Source of the DNA: Paenibacillus sp. MBLB1832
Lineage (GTDB): Bacteria > Bacillota > Bacilli > Paenibacillales > NBRC-103111
DNA: 64,000 bases
NCBI RefSeq assembly: GCF_032271945.1
Contig: NZ_CP130319.1
Coordinates: 2,685,001 to 2,749,000, forward strand
Reading direction: 5' to 3'
Within the stretch, counting starts at the first letter, position 1, and each line of letters begins with the position of its first letter. This document shows, one piece after another, positions 32,497 through 39,921 of the stretch. Made by a program: the position numbers and the translations under genes. A model generated the notes under the pieces. The model was given only the letters and a program-made list of their open reading frames with translations, made no database searches and had not been told where the DNA came from.

Positions 32497-33045
32497 ATGG
32501 CTGCTAAGCAAAATCAAGAAGTAAAACAACCATGGATTCCTAAGAAAGAACGCATATGGGTATTTGGTGCGATGGCAGTGTCTGCAATTTATGTAATGTG
32601 GCAGCTTTGGAGTTTGTTTCATTTACCGTCATCAACATGGCATAACCGGCGTTTTGAGCATACCTTCAAAGATTATGGCTCCAATGCCCGGATCGCTTTA
32701 TTCGTGGTTTTAGCAAATTACGTTTTAGCATTTCTTATTAAACAGCGCATATGGGGGAGATTAGCTCATCTGAAAAAAGGTTTGGTCGTGCTGCTTCGCT
32801 ATGTCAAAAAATATCATACTTCTATCGCCATTCTAGCTATTGCACTTATTGTTCTCCATACAGTTGCCGTTTTTATGTACGGTTTTAAATGGGATTTCAA
32901 CAACATTAGCGGCCTTCTTGCTCTAGTCGTTCTGTTACCAGTACCGATTTCGGGTATGTTTCGATACAGAAGACTCGATAAGAAATGGCATATGAGGTGT
33001 GGACTAGCATTTGCTGTGTTGTTTTTGATTCACGCTTTTCTTTAG
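32497..33045 (+). CDS. five-helix membrane protein, possible diheme cytochrome b
   Basis: A 182-residue membrane protein with about five hydrophobic segments: residues 20-42, 66-86, 107-130, 134-152 and 167-182. Two segments carry His pairs with the same spacing of 14: HTSIAILAIALIVLH and HMRCGLAFAVLFLIH. Paired His on two neighbouring helices at this spacing is how ferric reductase-like and NOX-like membrane domains hold two hemes. No FAD/NAD domain is attached, and no reductase gene is next to it. The N-terminus is basic and cytoplasmic. The AGGAGAAAG ribosome binding site supports the start. Heme binding is inference from the His pattern. Confidence 0.7.
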   Translation: MAAKQNQEVKQPWIPKKERIWVFGAMAVSAIYVMWQLWSLFHLPSSTWHNRRFEHTFKDYGSNARIALFVVLANYVLAFLIKQRIWGRLAHLKKGLVVLLRYVKKYHTSIAILAIALIVLHTVAVFMYGFKWDFNNISGLLALVVLLPVPISGMFRYRRLDKKWHMRCGLAFAVLFLIHAFL

Positions 33046-33051
33046 TGAACA

Positions 33052-33124
33052 TTGACTTCTGGAACCGGCATGCGTATACTTTGTTTTAGATTTAGTTATT
33101 TAGTAAATTAGTAAATTACTAAAT
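33052..33124 (+). promoter_or_regulatory. consensus promoter with a downstream operator-like dyad
   Basis: TTGACT (33052-33057), 17 bp, then TATACT (33075-33080) is a near-consensus SigA promoter. Starting 18 bp after the -10, ATTTAGTAA (33098-33106) and TTACTAAAT (33116-33124) form a perfect 9-bp inverted repeat around ATTAGTAAA, which itself repeats the half-site. A repressor bound there would block transcription of the gene at 33162. The dyad resembles MarR- or ArsR-type operators; the regulator is unknown. Confidence 0.7.
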
Positions 33125-33161
33125 AAAAGTGTAGCGCAACCCCATTTTAGGAGGAATCACG

Positions 33162-33641
33162 ATGAAAATTCCAACGACTTTAAAACATAAACCCGTCATC
33201 GTTTCGGAGAACTATAAACAGATTGATGGCAGATACGCGGATAAATCCGACGCCGAGGGACTTTCCCTAGGATTAGCGCAGTGGAATGATCGCGGGAAAG
33301 TCGACATTTCCGCCAAAGTATGGCGCTACACAGGTGAGAAGTGGTCGAGACAATCTGAGGAGCTCCCACTTCATCGCGTGTTAGATCTGGCCATTCTGAT
33401 TAGCCGCGCTAAGCTGCACTTCCAAGAGGCATATCGCTATGAGAACTTCTACGACGAGAATCAACCTGTCATTGACCGGATCGGACTGCAAGGCGATGCC
33501 ATGACGGTTGAGGTCTGCACGGATAACGAGAAAATTAACGAAGACATCCGTTTGTTCAGTCAAAGTTTAAGCGATGACGATGAGCTGATCGGAGAACGTC
33601 TGCGGACGCTTTCACGCATTTTAAAAGAAATGGGGTATTAA
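33162..33641 (+). CDS. DUF6530-like protein
   Basis: A 159-residue soluble protein with a strong GGAGGAATC before the ATG. The central block GLSLGLAQWNDRGKVDISAK then VWRYTGEKWSRQSEELPLHR followed by LDLAILISRAKL is a conserved pattern that I associate with DUF6530 proteins of Bacillales; the number is from memory and unverified. The C-terminal half has a long helix. It sits right behind the promoter-operator and 6 bp before the GIY-YIG gene, so the two are one transcript. No catalytic motif is obvious. Confidence 0.6.
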   Translation: MKIPTTLKHKPVIVSENYKQIDGRYADKSDAEGLSLGLAQWNDRGKVDISAKVWRYTGEKWSRQSEELPLHRVLDLAILISRAKLHFQEAYRYENFYDENQPVIDRIGLQGDAMTVEVCTDNEKINEDIRLFSQSLSDDDELIGERLRTLSRILKEMGY

Positions 33642-33647
33642 TCGATC

Positions 33648-34040
33648 GTGTTAGATAAACAGAAGAAAAAGGAACTGGCTGCGGACTATACGCAAACCTT
33701 TCGATTAATGGGTGTATACCAAATTCGCAATGTGAAAAATAACAAGGTGCTCGTAGCTGGGACAATGGATTTGGATGGCGCCCGCAATCGCTTTGAATTT
33801 TGTCAGCAAACGAGGCTGAACACGACACATGAAATTCAGAGGGATTGGCTGACTTACGGTGCGGACAGCTTTGTTTTTGAAGAGTTGGATCGTATTCAGC
33901 CGCGGGAGGACGTCATGGTAGATGCATCAGAGCTGCGAAATTACCGCAGTGAGGTTGATGCTTTACTGGAACTCTGGCTGGAGAAGCTCCAGCCGTACGA
34001 TGAGGCAGGGTATAATCGACGCAAGCACAACAAAACTTGA
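33648..34040 (+). CDS. GIY-YIG nuclease-family protein
   Basis: A 130-residue protein starting with GTG. The N-terminal part, GVYQIRNVKNNKVLVAGTMD, corresponds to the GIY...YIG strands of the nuclease fold (here GVY and LVA), followed by the helix with ARNRFEFCQQTRLN and the HEIQRDWLTYGADSFVFEEL block, where the distal Glu lies. Many small proteins of this type in Bacillales are annotated as GIY-YIG but lack proof of nuclease activity. The YIG triad is degenerate in this copy. It is coupled to the DUF6530-like gene behind a regulated promoter. Confidence 0.7.
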   Translation: MLDKQKKKELAADYTQTFRLMGVYQIRNVKNNKVLVAGTMDLDGARNRFEFCQQTRLNTTHEIQRDWLTYGADSFVFEELDRIQPREDVMVDASELRNYRSEVDALLELWLEKLQPYDEAGYNRRKHNKT

Positions 34041-34097
34041 TCTCAAAGGTCAGTCTGTTTACACTTATGATTACGTGCATGCGAAGGAGGAAATCAT

Positions 34098-35081
34098 TTG
34101 AAATATCGTCAATTAGGAAATACCGAACTGCAGGTTAGTGAAGTTAGCTTTGGGACGTGGGCCATCGGCGGCAGCTGGGGAGATGTGAACGATGCGGAGG
34201 CCATTCGGGGGTTACAGACTGCGATGGAGGCTGGCGTTAATTTCTTTGATACAGCGGATGTATACGGCGCGGGTCATGCGGAAGAACTGCTAGCCCAAGC
34301 AACGAAAGGGAAAGAAGATGACATTTACATAGCGACGAAGTTTTGCCGGGCTGGTGATATTTATGATCCGCAGACGTATTCGGAAGAAACGGTGCGCGCT
34401 TACTGTGAGAGTAGCTTAAAGCGTTTAGATCGAGAGCGGATTGATCTGTATCAGATTCATTGTCCTCCGCTTGCGATCTTGCAAGATGGCAGCGTCTTCG
34501 AAGTGCTGGATAAGCTGAAAGCGGAAGGGAAAATTCGTCATTACGGCGTGAGCGTGGAAACCGTAGAGGAAGGATTATTTTGCCTCGGGGTACCAAGCGT
34601 TAAAGCGCTGCAAGTGATCTATAATTTATTCCGTCAAAAGCCATCAGAACACCTGTTTCCGCAAGCTCATCAAGCAGGTGTAGGCATTCTCGTTCGTCTG
34701 CCGCTGGCTAGCGGGCTGCTCACTGGCAAGTTCAAGACAGACAGCACATTTGCGCCAGATGATCATCGCCATTTCAATGCCAATGGAGAACATTTTAATG
34801 TAGGTGAAACGTTTGCAGGTCTTCCATTTGCGAAAGGTGTGGAGCTTGCTGACCAGCTCGCTTGGATTGCAGATGGCCGTGAGACGATGGCTTCGGCTTC
34901 CATACGTTGGATTTTGGACAACCCCCACATTACGTGTGTCATTCCGGGCTTCAAGAGCGTGAACCAGATCCAAGCTAATCTTGCGACACTTGAAGTACAG
35001 AGTTACTCTGAGACTGAACTTGCTCGCTTGAGAGACTTCTATGATTCTGCCGTGAAGAATCATATTCGAGGCCCTTACTAA
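34098..35081 (+). CDS. aldo/keto reductase
   Basis: A 327-residue NADPH-dependent oxidoreductase with a TIM barrel. The N-terminal RQLGNTELQVSEVSFGTWAI is typical of AKR family members close to YhdN/IolS. The catalytic Asp and Tyr are in FFDTADVYGAGHAEELL, the Lys in IYIATKFCR and the His in LYQIHCPPL. The C-terminal NADP-binding VIPGFKSVNQIQANL is present. It begins with TTG behind AGGAGGAAATC. It may be its own transcript. The substrate is unknown. Confidence 0.9.
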   Translation: MKYRQLGNTELQVSEVSFGTWAIGGSWGDVNDAEAIRGLQTAMEAGVNFFDTADVYGAGHAEELLAQATKGKEDDIYIATKFCRAGDIYDPQTYSEETVRAYCESSLKRLDRERIDLYQIHCPPLAILQDGSVFEVLDKLKAEGKIRHYGVSVETVEEGLFCLGVPSVKALQVIYNLFRQKPSEHLFPQAHQAGVGILVRLPLASGLLTGKFKTDSTFAPDDHRHFNANGEHFNVGETFAGLPFAKGVELADQLAWIADGRETMASASIRWILDNPHITCVIPGFKSVNQIQANLATLEVQSYSETELARLRDFYDSAVKNHIRGPY

Positions 35082-35115
35082 CCAAGGTAAGCACCCCGTC
35101 TCAGGAGGACGCAAG

Positions 35116-35730
35116 ATGGATATAATAACACCACAGCGTTTGTTTCACGGCACTACCCATAATCTTGTCGGGCATTTTAAGGAAAGATTGCTCGATCAAT
35201 GTTACTGGCGGCCTGGCCGCGATTTCGGAGAAGGGTTCTACACCACGATCTCAGCGGCGCAAGCGCGTATCTGGGCTCATCGAGCTGCAAGCAGATCACT
35301 GCGTGGCGATGAGCGGCCCTGCGTATTGGAAATTGAGCTCACGCAAGTGCCAGCTTCGATGGTGCCGTTAATTTTTCTCAGCGATTCGTTGGCTTGGGCT
35401 GAATTTGTTATGGCTCATCGCAAGGTGACGATAAAAAGTCAACCCGACCCTTGCAAAGCACATCCAGACATCATTATTGGCCCAATGGCTGATGGGGATA
35501 CTGGACGAATTATTGAAGAAGCAGTACAATTAAATAAAGATGTACATTGGTTTTATGATCAAATTTTACGAACGACTCGCGGCAGGAAACTGGATGCCTT
35601 ACGACTAGGCAATCAGGTGGTTTTCTCCTCGGAGAAATGGGCGACTTCGCTTCGTTTCGTTGGTTATAACATTTTTACGGGAGGCAGGTGGACCTATCAT
35701 GACAACACAAGTTCGGCTGAATCTGTATGA
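35116..35730 (+). CDS. DUF3990-like protein with ADP-ribosyltransferase-type fold
   Basis: A 204-residue protein. The opening RLFHGTTHNLVGHF and then RDFGEGFYTTISAAQARIWA match the pattern HGT...DFGxGFYxT...QAxxWA of DUF3990, a family related to ADP-ribosyltransferases. Near the end, NQVVFSSEKWATSLRFVGYN has the family's QxxF...E arrangement, with Glu (or Gln) as the likely catalytic residue. There is no signal peptide. The gene overlaps the next small gene by 32 bp. Toxin-antitoxin pairs with such a fold are common in bacteria, but toxicity here is inference. AGGAGGACGC precedes the ATG. Confidence 0.75.
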   Translation: MDIITPQRLFHGTTHNLVGHFKERLLDQCYWRPGRDFGEGFYTTISAAQARIWAHRAASRSLRGDERPCVLEIELTQVPASMVPLIFLSDSLAWAEFVMAHRKVTIKSQPDPCKAHPDIIIGPMADGDTGRIIEEAVQLNKDVHWFYDQILRTTRGRKLDALRLGNQVVFSSEKWATSLRFVGYNIFTGGRWTYHDNTSSAESV

Positions 35731-35995
35731 ACGCGGTATTGTTGAAGCACTGGTTCAGCATTTCGGCTTCAGTCCGCAAGGTGCTCGCAAGCTTGTTGTA
35801 GATTATGCCGAGGTCATTCGTAAATTAGGTGGCTATGACACCTGTTATGATCACGCGGAGCGTCTGGTCCAAGCCAAAACGTTGAATTACACGGCTAGCG
35901 ACTGGTTGAAACGTATTCAGCAGATGGCGAAAGATGCGTCACAGGATAAAGGCATTTTTCACCTTGAGACGCGATTACATGCGCATGTTCGTTAA
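35699..35995 (+). CDS. small helical protein overlapping the DUF3990-like gene (candidate antitoxin)
   Basis: A 98-residue helical protein: NLYERGIVEALVQHFGFSPQ, GARKLVVDYAEVIRKLGGYD, then YDHAERLVQAKTLNYTASDW. The start at 35699 follows GGGAGGCAGG inside the upstream gene; an earlier start at 35660 in the same frame would lie wholly inside that gene. It has no membrane segment or DNA-binding motif that I can identify. Small helical partners of DUF3990-type proteins are often annotated beside them (for example DUF3791), but I cannot confirm membership. Overlap suggests coupled production of both proteins. It ends just before a terminator. Confidence 0.6.
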   Translation: MTTQVRLNLYERGIVEALVQHFGFSPQGARKLVVDYAEVIRKLGGYDTCYDHAERLVQAKTLNYTASDWLKRIQQMAKDASQDKGIFHLETRLHAHVR

Positions 35996-36007
35996 TAGCG
36001 CCCAACG

Positions 36008-36039
36008 AAAGCTCATCCACATCGGTTGAGCTTTTTTTG
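36008..36039 (+). terminator. terminator of the DUF3990-like gene pair
   Basis: AAAGCTCA (36008-36015) pairs with TTGAGCTTT around TCCACATCGG and runs into seven T residues. Confidence 0.8.
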
Positions 36040-36126
36040 TGACGCGCACAGGTGAGCACATCGTATTGTTTAAAATAAAGCGCCGTTAACTTTGCATTCA
36101 CATCGAGGCGTAACAGAAAGAAGGAA

Positions 36127-37290
36127 CTGACAACGAAGCTGATCGCATTCTTACTCTTTTATGCCCTCATTTATATGGGGAACGCGGTGTATGGGACGTT
36201 CATGCCCGTGTACTTAAACAATGCGAAATTTTCGCAGGAGCAAATTGGTATTTTATTAAGCTTTGGGCCGTTGATTGCCATGATCGGGCAGCCGATCTGG
36301 GGGGCACTAGGGGATCGCGCGAAGACGAAAAATCGCGTTCTAACACTTCTCCTCATCGGAAGCGGTGTGTCGATGTTATTCTTACCGCTTTCGACGCAAT
36401 TCGTATTTGTGATGGCGATGCTCTGCCTATTCACCTTTTTCCAAACGTCGATCTTCGCTCTGAGCGATGCGATCACGCTAGAAGAATTAGATAGACGTCC
36501 TACGTGGAACTTCGGGTGGATTCGCTTGGGAGGCACAGTGGGCTTCGCTCTGATGTCACTCATTTTCGGCCTTGTTGCCAAGAAGCATATTGATACGATG
36601 TTCCTCGTGTATGCGGGCACAATGGCTGCTGCTTTGGTGTGTTTATGGCGATTCCCTCCAGCCGTCGGTCGTGTGACGAATGTCATGGAGAAGAAGTTTC
36701 GAGAGCTATTCCACAATGGCAAACTGATGTTCTACTTAAGCATTAATTTTATTATCCAAATTACATTAGGCTATTATTATGCATTTTTCCCCATCTACAT
36801 GAAAGAGCTTGGCGGAGATAGCGCATTGTTAGGCTGGTCGATGGTGATTTCGTCGATGAGTGAGCTGCCATTTCTCCTATTCTCGGCCAAAATCTTCAAG
36901 AGAGTTCCGATATCCGTGCTTCTGCTCATGGCAGGCTTAGCCTCTTCACTGCGATGGTACTTGTTCTCACAAATCTACGATCCGCATTGGCTGCTGCCTG
37001 TCCAGGTATTGCACGGTGCCATCTTTATCGTGTTGTCCGTGACACTCGCCACGTTCATCAATCGCGAGGTGCCTCCCGAGTGGAAGGCTAGCGGTCAAAC
37101 GCTTAACGGCCTGCTCAGCCTCGGCGCTGCGCGAATTATCGGCAGTTTCTTGGGCGGCATATTGAGCGCAGCGTACGGAATGCGGCAGGTGTTCCTGTAT
37201 AGCTCAGGCGTTTCACTCACGTGTGTGGTTGTGTTCGGCGGAATGATCCTATTGCGAAGGAAACGGAGCGGGGTAGGGATTGAGGGTTAG
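36127..37290 (+). CDS. MFS transporter (LacY/phenylpropionate-permease-like)
   Basis: A permease of about 387 residues with 12 predicted membrane helices. The motif GPLIAMIGQPIWGALGDRAK, between helices 2 and 3, is that of the MFS_1_like family (nucleoside/phenylpropionate/oligosaccharide:proton symport group). The first ATG (36175) would cut helix 1 in half. The open frame upstream adds TTKLIAFLLFYALIY, a proper first helix, and the only start-like codon is CTG at 36127, although AAGGA is very close to it. I therefore used 36127 with low certainty for the start. The substrate is unknown. Confidence 0.8.
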   Translation: MTTKLIAFLLFYALIYMGNAVYGTFMPVYLNNAKFSQEQIGILLSFGPLIAMIGQPIWGALGDRAKTKNRVLTLLLIGSGVSMLFLPLSTQFVFVMAMLCLFTFFQTSIFALSDAITLEELDRRPTWNFGWIRLGGTVGFALMSLIFGLVAKKHIDTMFLVYAGTMAAALVCLWRFPPAVGRVTNVMEKKFRELFHNGKLMFYLSINFIIQITLGYYYAFFPIYMKELGGDSALLGWSMVISSMSELPFLLFSAKIFKRVPISVLLLMAGLASSLRWYLFSQIYDPHWLLPVQVLHGAIFIVLSVTLATFINREVPPEWKASGQTLNGLLSLGAARIIGSFLGGILSAAYGMRQVFLYSSGVSLTCVVVFGGMILLRRKRSGVGIEG

Positions 37291-37312
37291 CGTACTTATA
37301 TTGAATAGGAAG

Positions 37313-37362
37313 AGAGCTGATCTTCGTCAAAAAGTGACTTGAGGATCAGCTCTTTTTCTTTT
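37313..37362. terminator. bidirectional terminator between convergent genes
   Basis: AGAGCTGATC (37313-37322) pairs perfectly with GATCAGCTCT (37344-37353), followed by TTTTTCTTTT. It serves the MFS gene and, in reverse, can serve the S-layer gene that ends at 37366. Confidence 0.75.
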
Positions 37363-37365
37363 CTA

Positions 37366-39690
37366 TTATTGTCCGATATTCTGATCAAGTTTGCCTTGCA
37401 AGTGGACTAGACGCATCAGGACAACGGCTGCTTGCGCTTTGGTTACTGTAGCTAATGGCTCAAAAGCACCATCGGATCCTTCCATAATTCCTAATTCAAG
37501 GGCTAATGCTACATCTGATTTATTTGTAATCAAATTGCTGTCTGTGAAAGGTAATTCTGTTACGGTTGGAGCCAAGAGGCTTGACAGTTTATTGTATTTA
37601 AGAATGTGAATAACGGAGGATGCCAAGGCTTCGCGTGTTAAAGCTTGATCTGCGTTAAAATTTCGAGTCGACTCCGCAGTTAGCCATTTCAGTTGTATGA
37701 AAGTTCGGACAGCATCATAATAAGGGCTGCTTTCATTGATATCGGCAAAATAGGGCTTATCGTTACGGTTTCCATTGTAGAAATTTTTGTATTGAGGCGA
37801 CCAGGCTGAAGACATCATCGTCAACCAATCTCCAACTGTGATCGTTTGGTCTGGGTTTACATGACCCGAGTCATCCGTCGTAAGGACTTGATATTGCAGC
37901 ATGGTCTCCAAATCTTGTTGTGCCCAGTGGCCAGCTATATCGCTTGGGTTTACAGAAGGCTGTGAGGTCTTCTCAAACCAAACAGGTTTCCATGTGCCAT
38001 CCGTTGCGTCCAAGGCTTCGGCATTCAAGCTGCCGCTTTTCAAAACTTGATTGTACACTAATTTAGCAACTGGCTGCTCATACGTCGTATTGGATACGTA
38101 TCCACCAAAAGAATTTAAATTTAACTCGAGTTTCTCAGATTCCCAAATTTTCTCCAGTGCTTGCTCCTTGGATACATTTTGCTTTAATTTAGACATAACT
38201 TGGTCATCCAGAGTGGATATATGGGCGAAATAATTCATAACATTCCCACTTAAATCTAAAATTAAATTCACTGTATCTCCGCTGACAGCAAGCCCCTTAT
38301 AAAATCGCTGAAATGTATAGGAATATTGTTGCGGCGGGTTCGTTGAAACGACCAAGCTAATGGCAGGATCGATCCGTTTCAAGTCTTCGCTTGCATTAGG
38401 ATAAACCAGATTAATCACTTCTTCAGCACGCTGCTGAGCTGCATCCTTGGAGATAGCGGGTTCAGTTGATGCCGTTGCAGCAGCAGGCGGGTAAGGACCG
38501 AAGGTATTTGTTGAATAATTTAGTATAATGCCAGTTTGCGCATCTAAGGTCGCGCTATTTGATCCGATTGGACCCATCATAGGCTCGTTATTTCCCCAAG
38601 ATAACGTCCAGACTTTATGATTATCACCGTTCCAGCCATCATTTAGGGATTTTTGCTGTAACTTTTTTTCTTTAAGTTGAGGGAAAGCATTTTCTACGAT
38701 TTGAGCAGCTTCTTCGACTGTTATTTCCCCAGTTTTCGTGAGAGGGGTGAATACTTTGTCTCTTTTAGAAATGGGAACATAGTTTGACCCTAGGGCGTTG
38801 CGTGGCATACCAAGTGTTACAAATTGTCCCGTTTGTCCATCAATTGGTGGAAGTAGGGGCACGTATCCCAACCACCAGGATTCAATTTTGTTTCCTTTAC
38901 GGATCGGTATGTATTGTAAATCTACAGCTTGATGTTCCTTTGCGAATTGCGTTGCTTGTTCCAACGTTATTTTCGGATCAGTGGAAGGGTAACTGTCTAA
39001 TTGCGGGTTTTTGTGGAAATTTAAGACATTACCTTCTCCATCTAGCGTTATTTGAATACCGCCATCATTTAATTTCACGCCATGAATCATTATATTGAAA
39101 TTGAATGCATATTGAACAGGAGCAAACAAGGAAGTCAAGCCTTGATAGGGTGTAAAATCATCATTTATTTGCAAAGCATCGGACGTAATGGAAGGAGCTA
39201 ACTGTATGACATAATCTTTAGCTAGCTGCTTCGCTTGTTCTCTGGTCACCTTGGGAGGGAAATGGCTGATATTGCTGCGCGGATCGTTCAAAGTTGGAAC
39301 ATACATTTGCAGGATATCGCCATTCATCGCATCCACTTTGCTGCTGAAACCAAAACCTCCATTCTCTGTTTTGAGTTGCCACTGAATGGTCCATACTTTG
39401 TCTTTACTTGGAGGGTATGTGTAAGGATCTCCGAAATTTACAGATTGCGTATCAGCATCTTGTAACAGAGGAAAAAGTTTTCTTATCCGCTCAACGGCTT
39501 CATCTTTTGAAATTTTCGCATCAACAGGATTTGCATTCGTATTCGGAGCGTTCGTTGAAGCCGCAGCTTTTGTTGACGTCGCAATACCGATATCAGCGGC
39601 CAGTGCCTGTGAGGAGAGGACACTTACTCCAATAACCGTTATACACATTGACATTCCGACCGTTCTTAACGTTCGTTTCATTAATTTCAA
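37366..39690 (-). CDS. secreted YcdB/PepSY-like protein with S-layer homology domains
   Basis: A protein of about 774 residues. A signal peptide covers about 1-32 (VGMSMCITVIGVSVLSSQAL, then ALA). Next come at least two PepSY/YcdB-type units in which helix ISKDEAVERIRKLFP- or ISKDAAQQRAEEVINLVYP-like segments alternate with strands ending in DGNVLNF-like turns (about 55-590). The C-terminus carries three S-layer homology repeats (about 600-770: DIAGHWAQQDLETMLQ; PYFADINESSPYYDAVRTF; PFTDSN with ALALELGIMEGSDGAFEP), which anchor proteins to pyruvylated wall polymer. I start at TTG 39690 because AGGAG lies 8-9 bp upstream; a GTG at 39699 overlaps that site. YcdB domains are linked to protease inhibition or spore envelopes, but not firmly. 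Confidence 0.85.
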   Translation of the reverse strand: MKLMKRTLRTVGMSMCITVIGVSVLSSQALAADIGIATSTKAAASTNAPNTNANPVDAKISKDEAVERIRKLFPLLQDADTQSVNFGDPYTYPPSKDKVWTIQWQLKTENGGFGFSSKVDAMNGDILQMYVPTLNDPRSNISHFPPKVTREQAKQLAKDYVIQLAPSITSDALQINDDFTPYQGLTSLFAPVQYAFNFNIMIHGVKLNDGGIQITLDGEGNVLNFHKNPQLDSYPSTDPKITLEQATQFAKEHQAVDLQYIPIRKGNKIESWWLGYVPLLPPIDGQTGQFVTLGMPRNALGSNYVPISKRDKVFTPLTKTGEITVEEAAQIVENAFPQLKEKKLQQKSLNDGWNGDNHKVWTLSWGNNEPMMGPIGSNSATLDAQTGIILNYSTNTFGPYPPAAATASTEPAISKDAAQQRAEEVINLVYPNASEDLKRIDPAISLVVSTNPPQQYSYTFQRFYKGLAVSGDTVNLILDLSGNVMNYFAHISTLDDQVMSKLKQNVSKEQALEKIWESEKLELNLNSFGGYVSNTTYEQPVAKLVYNQVLKSGSLNAEALDATDGTWKPVWFEKTSQPSVNPSDIAGHWAQQDLETMLQYQVLTTDDSGHVNPDQTITVGDWLTMMSSAWSPQYKNFYNGNRNDKPYFADINESSPYYDAVRTFIQLKWLTAESTRNFNADQALTREALASSVIHILKYNKLSSLLAPTVTELPFTDSNLITNKSDVALALELGIMEGSDGAFEPLATVTKAQAAVVLMRLVHLQGKLDQNIGQ

Positions 39691-39921
39691 TCCATTCACT
39701 CCTATTTTCTATATTTTGGAAAATGATTCCGTTAACTATTACGTACAAAATTGAGAAAAGTTTCTAATTTTTCGAAATCGTATCGTGGACACAATTCGTT
39801 TGTCAGCTTTTATTTCTATGATCTTTACACGTTTGCAAGAACTATGTAATACTTGGCATACAAAGAACCGGTGCAAGTTACGCCTAGTTTTTTGCAAAAA
39901 ATGATCGAAAGGGTTGTCTGT

